Positions 26,025-34,253 of a stretch of DNA of 64,000 nucleotides are shown here, piece by piece. The stretch spans positions 1 through 64,000 of the forward strand of contig NZ_JAGQCH010000013.1 in the NCBI RefSeq assembly GCF_024346055.1, in the 5' to 3' direction. The stretch comes from Cyanobium sp. Cruz CV13-4-11 (GTDB lineage: Bacteria > Cyanobacteriota > Cyanobacteriia > PCC-6307 > Cyanobiaceae). The stretch's first letter is position 1, and every line of letters begins with the position of its first letter. Both the position numbers and the translations under genes were made by a program. The notes beneath the pieces were generated by a model, which worked only from the letters and a program-made list of their open reading frames with translations, ran no database searches and had not been told where the DNA came from.

Positions 26025-26693
26025 GTGAACGCCCGAGAGGACACCCCCCTCCCCCTGCGATTTTTCGCCCGTCCCGCCGAGGTGGTGGCCCCGGAGCTGC
26101 TCGGCTGCCTGCTGCTGAAGCGCCAGGCCGATGGGGCGCTGCTGGCGGGTGTGATCGTCGAGACCGAGGCCTACTGCCAATCGGAGCCGGCCTGCCATGG
26201 CCACCGCCGCCGCAGCCCGAGCAACGAGACGCTCTTCGGCGAGCCCGGCCGCTTCTACGTGTCTCTCACCTACGGCGTGTATCACTGCGTCAACATCGTC
26301 ACCGGCCGGCCCGACTGGGCCAATGGCGTGCTGCTGCGGGCGGCCGCCCTGCCGGGGGAGCCGGAGCGGACGGCCGCCGGGCCGGGCCTGCTGGCCCGCC
26401 GCTTCGGCCTCGACCGCAGCCACGACGGCACGCTGGCCTCTCCGGCCTCTGGCCTCTGGCTGGCGCCCCGGCCGGCCGCGGTGGCGGCGCTGCTGGAGCG
26501 ACCACCGGCGGGGCTGCTGCAGACCCGGCGCATCGGCATCTCCCAGGGGCAGGAGCTGCCCTGGCGCTGGTACCTGCGCGCCAGCCGCAGCGTCAGCCGG
26601 CGGGCCCGCGGCGATCGGACGCCCCGCCAGGATGGTCTCGCCGCCCTTCTGGCCTCTACGGTTGGGGCGTTCGACGGGAGCAGGACGCCTTGA
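26025..26693 (+). CDS. DNA-3-methyladenine glycosylase (AAG/MPG family)
   Basis: 222 residues from GTG 26025. [56 protein letters not shown] and a later [15 protein letters not shown] match the AAG family, which excises alkylated purines in base-excision repair. The catalytic Glu is in VETEAY. The stop codon overlaps the TTG of pyrB (TTGA), so the two genes are translated together. Confidence 0.9.
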   Translation: MNAREDTPLPLRFFARPAEVVAPELLGCLLLKRQADGALLAGVIVETEAYCQSEPACHGHRRRSPSNETLFGEPGRFYVSLTYGVYHCVNIVTGRPDWANGVLLRAAALPGEPERTAAGPGLLARRFGLDRSHDGTLASPASGLWLAPRPAAVAALLERPPAGLLQTRRIGISQGQELPWRWYLRASRSVSRRARGDRTPRQDGLAALLASTVGAFDGSRTP

Positions 26694-27700
26694 GCGGCTG
26701 GAGTCACCGCCACGTGCTCGACCTGGCGTCCTTCACGGTCGCAGACTTCGCCACCGTTCTCGAACTGGCCCAGCGCTTCCGGGCCCTGCCCGTGGCCGGT
26801 GCGCGCCGGTTGCCCGCCCTGCAGGGCCGGCTGATGACCAGCCTGTTCTTCGAGCCCAGCACCCGCACCCGCACGAGCTTCGAGCTGGCGGCCAAGCGGC
26901 TGTCGGCCGAGGTGCAGAGCTTTTCCCCCTCCTCGAGTTCCCTCAGCAAGGGGGAAAGCCTGCTGGACACCGCCCGCACCTACGTGGCGATGGGGGCCGA
27001 CATCCTGGTGGTGCGCCACAGCTGCACCGGTGTGCCCCACAGCCTGGCCCGCGACCTGGATCGCTGTGGCGAGCGGGTGTCCGTGCTCAACGCCGGTGAT
27101 GGCCTGCACAGCCACCCCAGCCAGGGCCTGCTCGACCTGTTCACCCTGGCGCGCCACTTCGCCCCCGAGGCCCCCACCCCCGAGAGCCTGCGGGGCCGGC
27201 GCATCGTCATCGTCGGCGACGTGCTCCATTCCCGGGTGGCCCGCTCCAACCTCTGGGCCCTCACCGCCTGCGGCGCCGATGTGGTGCTCTGCGGTCCGCC
27301 AACGTTGCTGCCCGACTGCTTCGCCGATTTCGTCCTGGCGCCGCCGCCGGGGCAGGCCGCCGATCCGGTGGCCGCCCGGGGCCGGGTGCAGGTGGAGCGC
27401 CGGCTGGAGGAGGCCCTGCCCGGGGCCGATGCGGTGATGACCCTGCGCCTGCAGAAGGAGCGGATGCAGCAGCACCTGCTCACCAGCCTGGACACCTATC
27501 ACCGCCACTACGGCCTCAGCCACAGGCGCCTGGCCCTCTGCGGTGATGGGGTGCCGGTGCTGCACCCAGGCCCGGTGAACCGGGGGGTGGAGATCGCCGG
27601 CGAGCTGCTCGATGATGCCGGACGCTGCCTGGTGGAGGAGCAGGTCCGCAACGGCATCCCGATCCGCATGGCCCTGCTCTATCTGCTCGCCGCCACCTGA
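26690..27700 (+). CDS. pyrB: Aspartate carbamoyltransferase catalytic subunit
   Basis: 336 residues from TTG 26690, behind a GGGAG site and overlapping the end of the glycosylase gene. Carbamoyl-phosphate site [18 protein letters not shown], then [22 protein letters not shown], and [11 protein letters not shown] near the C-terminus are all diagnostic of PyrB. Second step of pyrimidine synthesis: carbamoyl phosphate plus aspartate to carbamoyl-aspartate. The rare start codon and overlap imply dependence on translation of the upstream gene. Confidence 0.95.
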   Translation: MSGWSHRHVLDLASFTVADFATVLELAQRFRALPVAGARRLPALQGRLMTSLFFEPSTRTRTSFELAAKRLSAEVQSFSPSSSSLSKGESLLDTARTYVAMGADILVVRHSCTGVPHSLARDLDRCGERVSVLNAGDGLHSHPSQGLLDLFTLARHFAPEAPTPESLRGRRIVIVGDVLHSRVARSNLWALTACGADVVLCGPPTLLPDCFADFVLAPPPGQAADPVAARGRVQVERRLEEALPGADAVMTLRLQKERMQQHLLTSLDTYHRHYGLSHRRLALCGDGVPVLHPGPVNRGVEIAGELLDDAGRCLVEEQVRNGIPIRMALLYLLAAT

Positions 27701-27708
27701 GGCACACC

Positions 27709-28047
27709 TCAGAGCAGCTTGAAGCCATCCAGCAGCAGGCCGTAGAGCAGCCCCATGCGGGCCATGTCGAGCACCTGCAGCCGCAGCTTCAGCGGCTGGG
27801 CCAGCAGCCTGCCCCGCACACGGGCCGCCAGCTCGATGCCCAGCACACAGACCAGGGCCCCGAGCGGATCAAACAGGGACAGGGCGCCGGTGATCGAGCC
27901 GATGCTGCCGCCGACCACGAAGGTGCTCAGCAGAACAAGGAGCAGCAGGGAGAGCCGGCGCCATGGATTCTGCGCCCACGCTTCGAGCAGGTTGCCCGAC
28001 TGGGTGATGCGCTGCTGGAATCGGGTCTGTTGGAAGCGGGGAGGCAA
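27709..28047 (-). CDS. ycf20: Ycf20-like (DUF565) membrane protein
   Basis: About 112 residues from TTG 28047 (PPRFQQTRFQQRITQSGNLL), then NPWRRLSLLLLVLLSTFVVG, GSIGSITGALSLFDPLGALV and LDMARMGLLYGLLLDGFKLL. This layout (QQTR..., NPWRR before a membrane helix, final YGLxLxxFKL) is that of Ycf20/DUF565, linked in algae to non-photochemical quenching. The start is uncertain: the frame stays open to 28266, with an ATG near 28126. Convergent with pyrB. Confidence 0.75.
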   Translation of the reverse strand: MPPRFQQTRFQQRITQSGNLLEAWAQNPWRRLSLLLLVLLSTFVVGGSIGSITGALSLFDPLGALVCVLGIELAARVRGRLLAQPLKLRLQVLDMARMGLLYGLLLDGFKLL

Positions 28048-28364
28048 CGGTGGAAACCTGCCGTTGTTAGGAAAGGGAGCAGGGGGCTCAACACCCGAGG
28101 GTGGAAAGCCACTGGCGGTGATCCCCATCACCCGGCCCAAACCCTGCGACCTCTTGTCTACACCATCTCTGGCGTCTTGACAGCACTTTCCCCCCACCGA
28201 TAGGGGATACCAATAAAAAAGCCCGAAGCCAAAGCCCGGGCCAGGTGATGGGGACGACACCAGCAAACCAAGCTATTCAGGCTTGGGCAAGGGGGGGCGG
28301 CCGCTGACCGGAGCGTCCCTGCAGGGGCTTGACGCCTGCGGTGGTCGGTCTCAGACGTCGTGAC
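28048..28364. other. Intergenic region between ycf20-like gene and small conserved gene
   Basis: Contains the probable 5' region of the Ycf20-like gene and a minus-strand hairpin with T-run (listed separately). No further gene was recognised; the open frame on the minus strand up to 28266 does not look coding. Confidence 0.5.
28215..28242 (-). terminator. Probable intrinsic terminator
   Basis: On the minus strand a GCCCG/CGGGC stem with an 11-base loop is followed at once by TTTTTT. It lies about 120 bases downstream of the 65-residue gene at 28365-28562 and could end that transcript. Confidence 0.5.
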
Positions 28365-28562
28365 TCAGCCGTCCCCGTCCTTCTTGCGGGAGCCCTTGCC
28401 CTCCAGCAGTTCCAGCAGCGCCTCCATCTGGGCCATCACACCCCGGACCTCGCCGGCCTCGGGCAGCAGGCCATCTTCCATCACGCCCTGGTGCATCTCA
28501 CGCAGCTCCTGGCGGATGTAGCGCAGATGACTGACAACCTGTTCTCGTTTGGACTGCGACAT
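28365..28562 (-). CDS. Small conserved hypothetical protein
   Basis: 65 residues: MSQSKREQVVSHLRYIRQEL, REMHQGVMEDGLLPEAGEVR, then a Leu-rich helix MAQMEALLELLEGKG and a Lys/Asp tail. Predicted all-helical and soluble. No family recognised with confidence, but it reads as a clean gene and sits 44 bases downstream of the PCP_red miniprotein on the same strand, so a two-gene unit is likely. Confidence 0.6.
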   Translation of the reverse strand: MSQSKREQVVSHLRYIRQELREMHQGVMEDGLLPEAGEVRGVMAQMEALLELLEGKGSRKKDGDG

Positions 28563-28606
28563 CGAACGGGCCCCTGATCAACCCCCTCTTTTACCCCATC
28601 GCCGTT

Positions 28607-28768
28607 TCACTTCCGTCCGAAGCGCTCCTTGGCCTGCTCGTAGAAGGCCAGATCCACACCATCCAGGCCGGCTTCGCGGGCCATGGATTCGATCCTCCGG
28701 CGAATGATCGGCCGCACCACAAAGGGAATCTCCCTGAGGCTGGTTTCCGCGTCGCTGCTCCAGTTCAT
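28607..28768 (-). CDS. PCP_red-domain miniprotein
   Basis: 53 residues: MNWSSDAETSLREIPFVVRP, IIRRRIESMAREAGLDGVDL, AFYEQAKERFGRK. The W..EA...L..IPFxVRxxxRRxIE..ARE.G pattern is the small PCP_red domain also found at the C-terminus of light-independent protochlorophyllide reductase ChlB. Stand-alone copies are frequent in cyanobacteria; their role is not known. This is the last host gene before the left end of the integrated element. Confidence 0.75.
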   Translation of the reverse strand: MNWSSDAETSLREIPFVVRPIIRRRIESMAREAGLDGVDLAFYEQAKERFGRK

Positions 28769-28842
28769 CGCTGCGGAAATGGGGGTGTGGTGCTGGCTCT
28801 GGCGGCTGGCTGTCCAATCGCCGCCACCGGCCAGAATGGTGG

Positions 28843-28857
28843 ATGGAGAATAGGGGA
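28843..28857. repeat. Left attachment-site repeat (attL)
   Basis: ATGGAGAATAGGGGA, identical to 41606-41620. It is a copy of the last 14 bases of the tRNA-Ala gene plus one flanking base and marks the left junction with host DNA. Confidence 0.85.
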
Positions 28858-28930
28858 AACGAGGGATAGGGGCGAGAATCGCTGAGACTCGTTGCTATCA
28901 CTAGGCTGGGTTTTGGGTGTTCCTGGGGTT

Positions 28931-28963
28931 CTGCACCCACTGCTGCACCCAAGCCTGCACCCA
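28931..28963 (+). repeat. Three CTGCACCCA boxes, left end of the element
   Basis: Copies start at 28931, 28943 and 28955, i.e. exactly every 12 bp. The same triple array, same spacing and same strand occurs inside the right end. The likely role is arm-type binding by the integrase. Confidence 0.8.
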
Positions 28964-29094
28964 TCGGCCGGTCATGTTCTCCACATTCCGTCACGGTGTG
29001 GGTCCCCACCGACACCGTCGCTGGAAGCGGGTGATGCTGGCGGCGCCATGAGCCCCTAGGGGTCTCCCAGGAGCCCCACGACAGCCCTCCAGCC

Positions 29095-29508
29095 ATGCAG
29101 CGATCCCTGGCCCACGCCGCCGTGGCCCTCGCCCTCCTGGCCCCGGCTGTTGGCTGGGCCGCCCCCTTCAGGTTCACCCCGGCCAGCTTCCAGCAGTGGC
29201 TCAACGCCAACCCGGAGGGCTGGCCGTTTGACAGCCGAATCACCTTCACCAGTCTCGGGAGCTGCCGGGAGTACAAGAATGCTTGGCCAGATTCCTACAG
29301 CTGTAGAGAGGGGTTCGCGAGGGTTTCAGATGCGATGGGAATCCGAATCTGCCAGGTTGAATTTCTGTGGGGCAACGGCTCTGTGGGGCACTTCCAAGAT
29401 AAATACCCTCGGAAAATAAGCAGGATTCGCATTGTCAAACCGACCACTCCAGGGAATTTCTCTCAAGTCGGCGAATACGCACAGCTGGGGGAGTGCCGTT
29501 GGCAGTAG
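29095..29508 (+). CDS. Small secreted protein of unknown function
   Basis: 137 residues. The Sec signal peptide MQRSLAHAAVALALLAPAVG ends near WAAP. The mature part has paired cysteines (GSCREYKNAW, SYSCREGFARV, RICQVEF and the last one in GECRWQ) and aromatic/basic patches; a small disulfide-stabilised periplasmic or extracellular protein is likely. No family recognised. It is the first gene inside the element, on the outward side of the small-gene operon. Confidence 0.6.
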   Translation: MQRSLAHAAVALALLAPAVGWAAPFRFTPASFQQWLNANPEGWPFDSRITFTSLGSCREYKNAWPDSYSCREGFARVSDAMGIRICQVEFLWGNGSVGHFQDKYPRKISRIRIVKPTTPGNFSQVGEYAQLGECRWQ

Positions 29509-29765
29509 CCCTACCTGGAACCAGTGGCGCCGTTCGTGCCGCTGCCCTCCCTCCTGATGCCGCCCCCGCCCACCATGGCCGCGCAGGGCCCAGCGGCGCA
29601 GCAGGTGGCCTCAGGATCGGGACCAGCCTCCTTGAGGGGGCCAGCCACTCCATGGCGCCCATCGGCAAAGTTCAGTCCCTGGCGAGCAGCGGAAAGGGGA
29701 ACCCGCTGGCAGGGTGATCGTGAGGCCTGTCGCACCACTGCAGCAGACGGGCCACCACCAGCACC

Positions 29766-30212
29766 ATGAAGCTCGCCGCACTGCTGGCCGTCTCGTCCGC
29801 CATTCTCATCGCTGCGCCCACCCATGGCCAGGTGCGGACCGGCAACAAGCCTGAGGCGCCTGTGCGGGTCGACTTCGTTCGGTGTTCGGTGACCTTGGCA
29901 GAAGAGCGGACTCCCAAGATCATCGCAACGCTCCCTTGCACGAATCTGGAGGTCTCGAATACTGACAGGACAATCAACGTCCATTACACATCCGAAGAAG
30001 GCACTACCACTTTCTTCGTCGACAACAACGAAGCTCCTGATCAAGATGGCGACTATGCCATTTCTGGCACGATCTTCGTCCCTCGTGGCAAGAAAACCTA
30101 CCGAAGGCTTCCAACTGACGAAGGGGGTTACTGCTCCTTCACCAAGGTCCAGATGTTGTGCTACCTCATAATTGAGGGAAAGATTCTGTTTGCCGACGCT
30201 GCTCTTGAGTGA
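29766..30212 (+). CDS. Small secreted protein of unknown function
   Basis: 148 residues. Signal peptide MKLAALLAVSSAILIAAPTH ends near GQ. The mature domain looks beta-rich (VRVDFVRCSVTLAEERTPKI, TINVHYTSEEGTTTFFVDNN) with four Cys. Codon use is more AT-rich than the adjacent element genes. No known family. Two secreted genes side by side on a satellite-like element are a notable cargo choice. Confidence 0.6.
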   Translation: MKLAALLAVSSAILIAAPTHGQVRTGNKPEAPVRVDFVRCSVTLAEERTPKIIATLPCTNLEVSNTDRTINVHYTSEEGTTTFFVDNNEAPDQDGDYAISGTIFVPRGKKTYRRLPTDEGGYCSFTKVQMLCYLIIEGKILFADAALE

Positions 30213-30565
30213 GTGACCTCGGAACTGCTGCAGGACACATCAGGTGATTTAGGGGTCCCGGTTTCGTGCAGGGATCCCCAGCAGCGCGAGGCGCGACTTC
30301 CCCCCATGTCGGGGGTGGCCGTTGCCCATGGTGTCCGCCCTGCTGCATCGGCACAGGGGCAACATCGGGGCGGCTGAATCAGCAGCAGAGGAGACGATTG
30401 TTTCAGTTTGTTACAACTCTCCCCTCCGTAACGGAGCCCGGCGTTATGGTGCGGTCAGGCAACAGCACCCCGGCCGCATCGGACGCCGGGCGCATCGCCC
30501 ACCAGCACTGCAACCTGCACCGCCGCCCGCCTGGGGCTGCTGCCTGTTCCATCGCATCTCCGTTC
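30213..30565 (+). promoter_or_regulatory. Control region before the element's small-gene operon
   Basis: No gene recognised. The interval contains CTCCGTAACGGAG at 30424-30436 (a 6+6 palindrome with one central base), and GTTAC about 10 bases before it forms a second arm with the GTAAC inside it. Inverted sequences of this kind before a same-strand operon suggest an operator. Promoter elements could not be fixed with confidence. Confidence 0.35.
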
Positions 30566-30787
30566 ATGACCTGCACCATCACCTCCACCGGCTTCTCCCT
30601 GCCGGTGCTGTTCGGCCACCAGCTGGCCCTGCACCTCGACCACGCCACCGCCTCCCTGGGCCGTGGCCGCTGGTCTGACCACGACGGCCCCACCACCACC
30701 TGGGGAATCGACCAGGGCCACCACCGGGTGCGCCTGGTGATCGACCGGGTTGAGGGGCGCCACAGCACCGGCTGGGGGCTGATCTGA
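30566..30787 (+). CDS. Small unknown element-encoded protein
   Basis: 73 residues: MTCTITSTGFSLPVLFGHQL, ALHLDHATASLGRGRWSDHD, ending RHSTGWGLI. It starts after the palindromic control region. The Thr-rich first residues resemble those of several other genes on this element. No known domain; moderately likely to be real because of position and clean codon use. Confidence 0.45.
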   Translation: MTCTITSTGFSLPVLFGHQLALHLDHATASLGRGRWSDHDGPTTTWGIDQGHHRVRLVIDRVEGRHSTGWGLI

Positions 30788-30837
30788 CCCGCTGAGGGAT
30801 GCCGGCTGGCCCAGCTGGCCGGTGCCCCTCCCATCGA

Positions 30838-30950
30838 TCACCACCACCACCACCAGCCAGCCGGCGACAGGCTCTAAACCGCGCCGAACCGCCCCCAGCC
30901 GTCCGGGGGCACCACCACCACCACCACCACCGCACCACCACCACCAGCCA
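30838..30950. repeat. (CAC/CCA)n low-complexity tracts
   Basis: Two runs of CAC/CCA triplets lie in the gap between the genes at 30566 and 31034. Related ACC or CCA runs are found at the starts of several element genes. Confidence 0.7.
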
Positions 30951-31033
30951 GCCCGTAGAGGCGGCGCCCAGGTTCGAGCCCTGGAGCTGGTCTTGCCCCC
31001 CGGACGCCGAATTCCCGGTGGGGCGCCAAAACG

Positions 31034-31393
31034 ATGAACACCACCGACACCACCGACCGGGCCCTGCTGCGGGCCCTGGTCGCCGCGGCCGCCGCCGTCG
31101 AGGCCCTGGCCCTGCTGCTCCGGCCCCTGGTGGCCCACAGCCTGGCCCTGATGCTCACCTGTGCCGGGTGGAGGCCGAAACCATCCAGGCCCGCCCCTGT
31201 GGGCCTGCAGCTGGCTCCAGCGCTGCCGGCTGCCCCATCCATCCCCGCGGTCCCCGTTGCTGCCACAGCGGCGCCCATGCCCCAGCTGGAGGCCCTGCCG
31301 GTGCGCGAGCTGAGGGTGCTGGCCCGTGCTGCTGGCCACCGTGCCCTGGCCCGCTGTGGCCGTAGGGCCCAGCTGCTGGAGGTGCTCGCGTGA
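31034..31393 (+). CDS. Element protein with C-terminal SAP/Rho-N-like motif
   Basis: 119 residues. The N-terminal half has a long hydrophobic/Ala-rich helix (LLRALVAAAAAVEALALLLR). A Pro/Ala linker follows, then LEALPVRELRVLARAAGHRA and RCGRRAQLLEVLA, a helix-extended loop-helix pattern like SAP or Rho N-terminal domains that bind nucleic acid. The stop overlaps the next gene start. Function unknown. Confidence 0.5.
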   Translation: MNTTDTTDRALLRALVAAAAAVEALALLLRPLVAHSLALMLTCAGWRPKPSRPAPVGLQLAPALPAAPSIPAVPVAATAAPMPQLEALPVRELRVLARAAGHRALARCGRRAQLLEVLA

Positions 31394-31803
31394 AGCTGCG
31401 CTACTGGGTCGGCGGGGGCCTGGGTCTGAGCCTTGCCCTGTTCGGTCCTGGCCACACCTACCGACTCGCCCTGCTGGCCGTGTCGCTGGCGCTGCCCGTG
31501 CGCCTGATCTACGTCGCCGCCACAAAGGGCCCGACGCTGCCAGACAACCAGGAGCGATACCTGCTGCAGATGCAGGGGATCGACCCGGACCAACTGCCCG
31601 ACAACTGGCGCGAGCTGGTCCAGTGCCAGTGGGAGCTGGTGCAGGCCGCCTTTGAGCAGGCCGCCCGGCTGCGGTTCCCCGGCCAGCAGGGGCGCCAGGC
31701 GCGGTTCGTTGGCAGCTGCTGGATGCGGTGGGACCTGCGCCGGCTCGACATCAACCGGGCACAGGCCGCCGAGAACAACATCCGCCAGCTGGAGATCCGA
31801 TGA
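31390..31803 (+). CDS. Unknown element protein with N-terminal membrane helices
   Basis: 137 residues from GTG 31390 (overlap GTGA with the upstream stop). Two short hydrophobic stretches occupy residues 5-45 (YWVGGGLGLSLALFGPG and YRLALLAVSLALPVRLIYVA). A soluble part follows with Trp/Gln-rich sequence (NWRELVQCQWELVQAAFEQA) and ends INRAQAAENNIRQLEIR. Chained by overlap to both neighbours. No family recognised. Confidence 0.5.
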   Translation: MKLRYWVGGGLGLSLALFGPGHTYRLALLAVSLALPVRLIYVAATKGPTLPDNQERYLLQMQGIDPDQLPDNWRELVQCQWELVQAAFEQAARLRFPGQQGRQARFVGSCWMRWDLRRLDINRAQAAENNIRQLEIR

Positions 31804-32039
31804 GCACGAAACACGGCCGCCAGATCCGGCGGCGAGTCGATCAGCCAGCACCAGACCGCCCCACTCGCTACCGGCTGGAGGCCCTGCCGATCGAGGGGGC
31901 CACCGCCAGGGAGTGGGATCCCCCGGCGCTGCGGCTGGCCGACACGGCACGGCAGGGGGTCCTCCCCTTCTCCGATGGCAGCCACCTGGGCCCCCTGTTC
32001 GACATCGCCACCACCACCACCACTGAGGCCACGCCGTGA
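31800..32039 (+). CDS. Small unknown element protein
   Basis: 79 residues: MSTKHGRQIRRRVDQPAPDR, PTRYRLEALPIEGATAREWD, ending DIATTTTTEATP. It starts by an ATGA overlap with the upstream gene and overlaps the start of the recombinase gene by 4 bases. A basic N-terminus and Thr-rich tail are the only visible features. Confidence 0.45.
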   Translation: MSTKHGRQIRRRVDQPAPDRPTRYRLEALPIEGATAREWDPPALRLADTARQGVLPFSDGSHLGPLFDIATTTTTEATP

Positions 32040-32752
32040 CCGCCACCACCACACGCCCAGACGCTGTCCCGCAAACGACCGATTCCGGCACACCGGATCG
32101 GGGGCGAGACCGACCACGCAAGGGCAGGGGATCTGCTGTCCCGCAACCCTGTTCCGTTTCGGTTGGGCATGCTCCGCCGTTTGCGGAACGGCAGGGGGCC
32201 CGCATCGGCTACGGGCGGGTCAGCACCACCGACCAGGACGCCCAGGCCCAGGTGCTCCGGCTGGAGGCGGCCGGCTGCACCCGCACCTTCGCCGAGACGA
32301 TCAGCAGCAGGATCAAGGACCGTCCCCAGCTGGCCGCCTGCCTCGACTACCTGCGCCCCGGCGACGCCCTGGTGGCCGTGCGGTTGGATCGGCTGGCACG
32401 GAGTACCCGGGAGCTGCTGGAGCTGGCCCAGGGCCTGGAGCAGCGCGGCATCGACCTGGTGGTGCTTGACCAACAGATCGACACCCGCACCCCTGCCGGC
32501 CGGCTGCTGTTCACGATGCTGGCCGCCATCGGTGAGTTTGAACGCGACCTAATCAGGGAACGCACCATGGACGGCCTGGCCCGCGCCAGGGCTGAGGGGA
32601 AGGTGGGCGGCCGGCGGGCATCCATCACCGGCGCCAGGGCACAGCTGGTGCGTCGGCTTGCTGCCGATGGTCAGAGCATCCGATCGATCGCCGCGGCCAT
32701 CGAGGCGTCCCCGTCAGCGGTCCACCGGCTCATCAAGGACGGCGAGGGCTGA
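32036..32752 (+). CDS. Serine recombinase (resolvase/invertase family)
   Basis: 238 residues from GTG 32036. After an unusual ~55-residue N-terminal extension comes IGYGRVSTTDQDAQAQVLRL with the catalytic Ser, then VAVRLDRLARSTRELLELAQ, GRLLFTMLAAIGEFERDLIR, ERTMDGLARARAEGKVGGRR and a C-terminal helix-turn-helix (SIRSIAAAIEASPSAVHRLI). This is a full small serine recombinase. It could resolve dimers or invert a segment of the element. The extension may mean the true start is internal. Overlaps both neighbours. Confidence 0.9.
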   Translation: MTATTTRPDAVPQTTDSGTPDRGRDRPRKGRGSAVPQPCSVSVGHAPPFAERQGARIGYGRVSTTDQDAQAQVLRLEAAGCTRTFAETISSRIKDRPQLAACLDYLRPGDALVAVRLDRLARSTRELLELAQGLEQRGIDLVVLDQQIDTRTPAGRLLFTMLAAIGEFERDLIRERTMDGLARARAEGKVGGRRASITGARAQLVRRLAADGQSIRSIAAAIEASPSAVHRLIKDGEG

Positions 32753-33162
32753 TGGCCACCACCACCGAGCAGCAGGGCCCCGGCCCCGTGGCGACCGTCA
32801 CGAAACCCGGCGACAATCAGGCGATGCCGTTGACCGCAGCCGAACGCCAGGCCCGCCTCAGGGCCCGCCGCAGGGCCGGCGAGATCCTGCCCACCTGCTC
32901 CAGCTGCGGGGCCAAGCTGCAGCCCGCCTTGCGCGAGCGCCCCGACCGGGTTGCCAGCGGGCTCTGTTGGTCTTGCTGGATCGCGAGCCCGCAGGGTTTG
33001 TCTGCTGAGAGAGCACGGGGCCAGCGCAACAGGGAAGCCGATCTGGAGCGGGCGCGAGAACTGGGGCGGGAGAGGGCCAGGCGGTTCCGGCAGCGGGCTT
33101 CCCAGGCCTCCCAGGGCGAGCGGGGCACCAAGGCCACCCAGGACGGCCCTGAAGCCGGCTGA
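32752..33162 (+). CDS. Element protein with CxxC...CxxC zinc-ribbon-like motif
   Basis: 136 residues; ATG overlaps the recombinase stop by one base. Residues about 45-75 hold CSSCGAKL ... GLCWSCW, a likely zinc-binding pair. The flanks are strongly basic (AERQARLRARRRAG; READLERARELGRERARRFR), consistent with nucleic-acid binding. It may act with the recombinase or in transcription control. No named family. Confidence 0.6.
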   Translation: MATTTEQQGPGPVATVTKPGDNQAMPLTAAERQARLRARRRAGEILPTCSSCGAKLQPALRERPDRVASGLCWSCWIASPQGLSAERARGQRNREADLERARELGRERARRFRQRASQASQGERGTKATQDGPEAG

Positions 33163-33271
33163 GGGTTGGCCAGGCTGCTGGTGGGCCCATGGCTGCGGCC
33201 GGCGTCTTCACGGAGGTGCTGGTGCTGGCCCAGCGGCTGGCCCCCAGCCCTCCAGCTGGCCGGGGCGGTGC

Positions 33272-33847
33272 TCAGACCGCGGCCGGGGTTCCCATGCCTG
33301 CGGGGGTGGCCTGGCCCCCGGTCTCCTGCCGGATGTACTGGGCCAGCTCCTGGGCCTCGTCCTCGGCCTTGATGGCGGCGATCACCTCCTCAAACCGCAG
33401 CACCCTGTCCCCGATCGCCTGGCGAAACTCACCCAGGGCCCTGTCCCGCTTCGAGCGACCGCCCACCGACACCAGCAGCGGGTGGAGCTGCATGAACAGG
33501 CGGCCGCTGTGGGGGCCCCTGGTGGCGGGGTCGGGAAGAAAACGGCGCTCCCAGGGGTCCAACTTCCCCGGCTTCTGCTCCTTGCGACGGACCAGTAGCC
33601 CCAGCCTCTTGAGCGGGCCCAGATGCCTGCTCATGTGGTCTGGCTCCATGCCGTGGCTGGCCGCCAGCTCAACGGTGGTGACCCACGCCCTGCCCGTGAG
33701 GGGGTGCATCCGGGCCGCAATCGACATCAGGACGAACAGGGCCCTGGGGCTGAGCTCCTTGGCCAGCACCAGCCGGTCCACCGCCCGCAGGCCGAGGTGG
33801 TGAAACATCACGAATCCTGAGACCCGCTCATGTCTTGGGATCTTCAT
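33272..33847 (-). CDS. Winged-helix protein, plasmid/phage replication- or control-like
   Basis: 191 residues. ELSPRALFVLMSIAARMHPL, WVTTVELAASHGMEPDHMSR and HLGPLKRLGLLVRRKEQKPG form a winged helix-turn-helix like those in plasmid replication initiators and MarR-type regulators. The C-terminal half is helical. Its start faces a 400-base spacer with inverted 9-bp boxes, the usual setting for a replication or copy-control protein acting on its own upstream region. On the opposite strand to the small-gene operon. Confidence 0.6.
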   Translation of the reverse strand: MKIPRHERVSGFVMFHHLGLRAVDRLVLAKELSPRALFVLMSIAARMHPLTGRAWVTTVELAASHGMEPDHMSRHLGPLKRLGLLVRRKEQKPGKLDPWERRFLPDPATRGPHSGRLFMQLHPLLVSVGGRSKRDRALGEFRQAIGDRVLRFEEVIAAIKAEDEAQELAQYIRQETGGQATPAGMGTPAAV

Positions 33848-33998
33848 CGGGCGAAATCGCGGTGGGAATGGTTATTGATGAAGGGTTGCAAGTACACCTC
33901 GCCACCCCATCGACCCGCCGCACCGATGCAGTGGGTAGCGGAGGAGCGGGTACACATCCCTCGCCTCAGGAGTCGGTGCACGGATGCACCAACAGGCG

Positions 33999-34253
33999 CT
34001 GAGCACACCGCTGAGCACACCGAAAAACAGGGCAGATCCATTGGAACCACTGGTTGAGGACACCGAGCACACCAAAAGGGCCAGATAGCTCCCCGCAGTT
34101 GCTCCTCCGGCTCCTCCTGCTCCCTCCAGTTCCTTTCGTGGGGAGGTTCGGGAACATAGGTGTGCTCGGTGTGCTCAGTGGCTGAGATCCGTTGCCCCCA
34201 CTGGTCCGGACGGGCTGAGCACCCCTGCTCAGCCGGTGTGCTCGGTGTTCTCA
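33999..34253. repeat. Iteron-like arrays, candidate origin/operator of the element
   Basis: GAGCACACC occurs at 34001, 34013 (12-bp spacing) and 34065. The inverted form GGTGTGCTC occurs at 34159, 34168 and 34235, with variant GGTGTTCTC at 34244. A perfect palindrome CTGAGCA-CCCC-TGCTCAG spans 34215-34232. The arrays sit between the winged-helix gene and the primase gene, as expected for a replication origin or shared operator. Confidence 0.6.

Noticed and set aside
28931-28963. CTGCACCCA repeats as a short CRISPR or microsatellite
   Set aside because: Three copies only, 12-bp phase, and a matching array at the other element end fit recombinase sites better.
33999-34253. Possible CRISPR array at the repeated GAGCACACC boxes
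   Set aside because: Boxes are 9 bp, irregularly spaced and in both orientations, with no constant-length spacers and no cas genes nearby.
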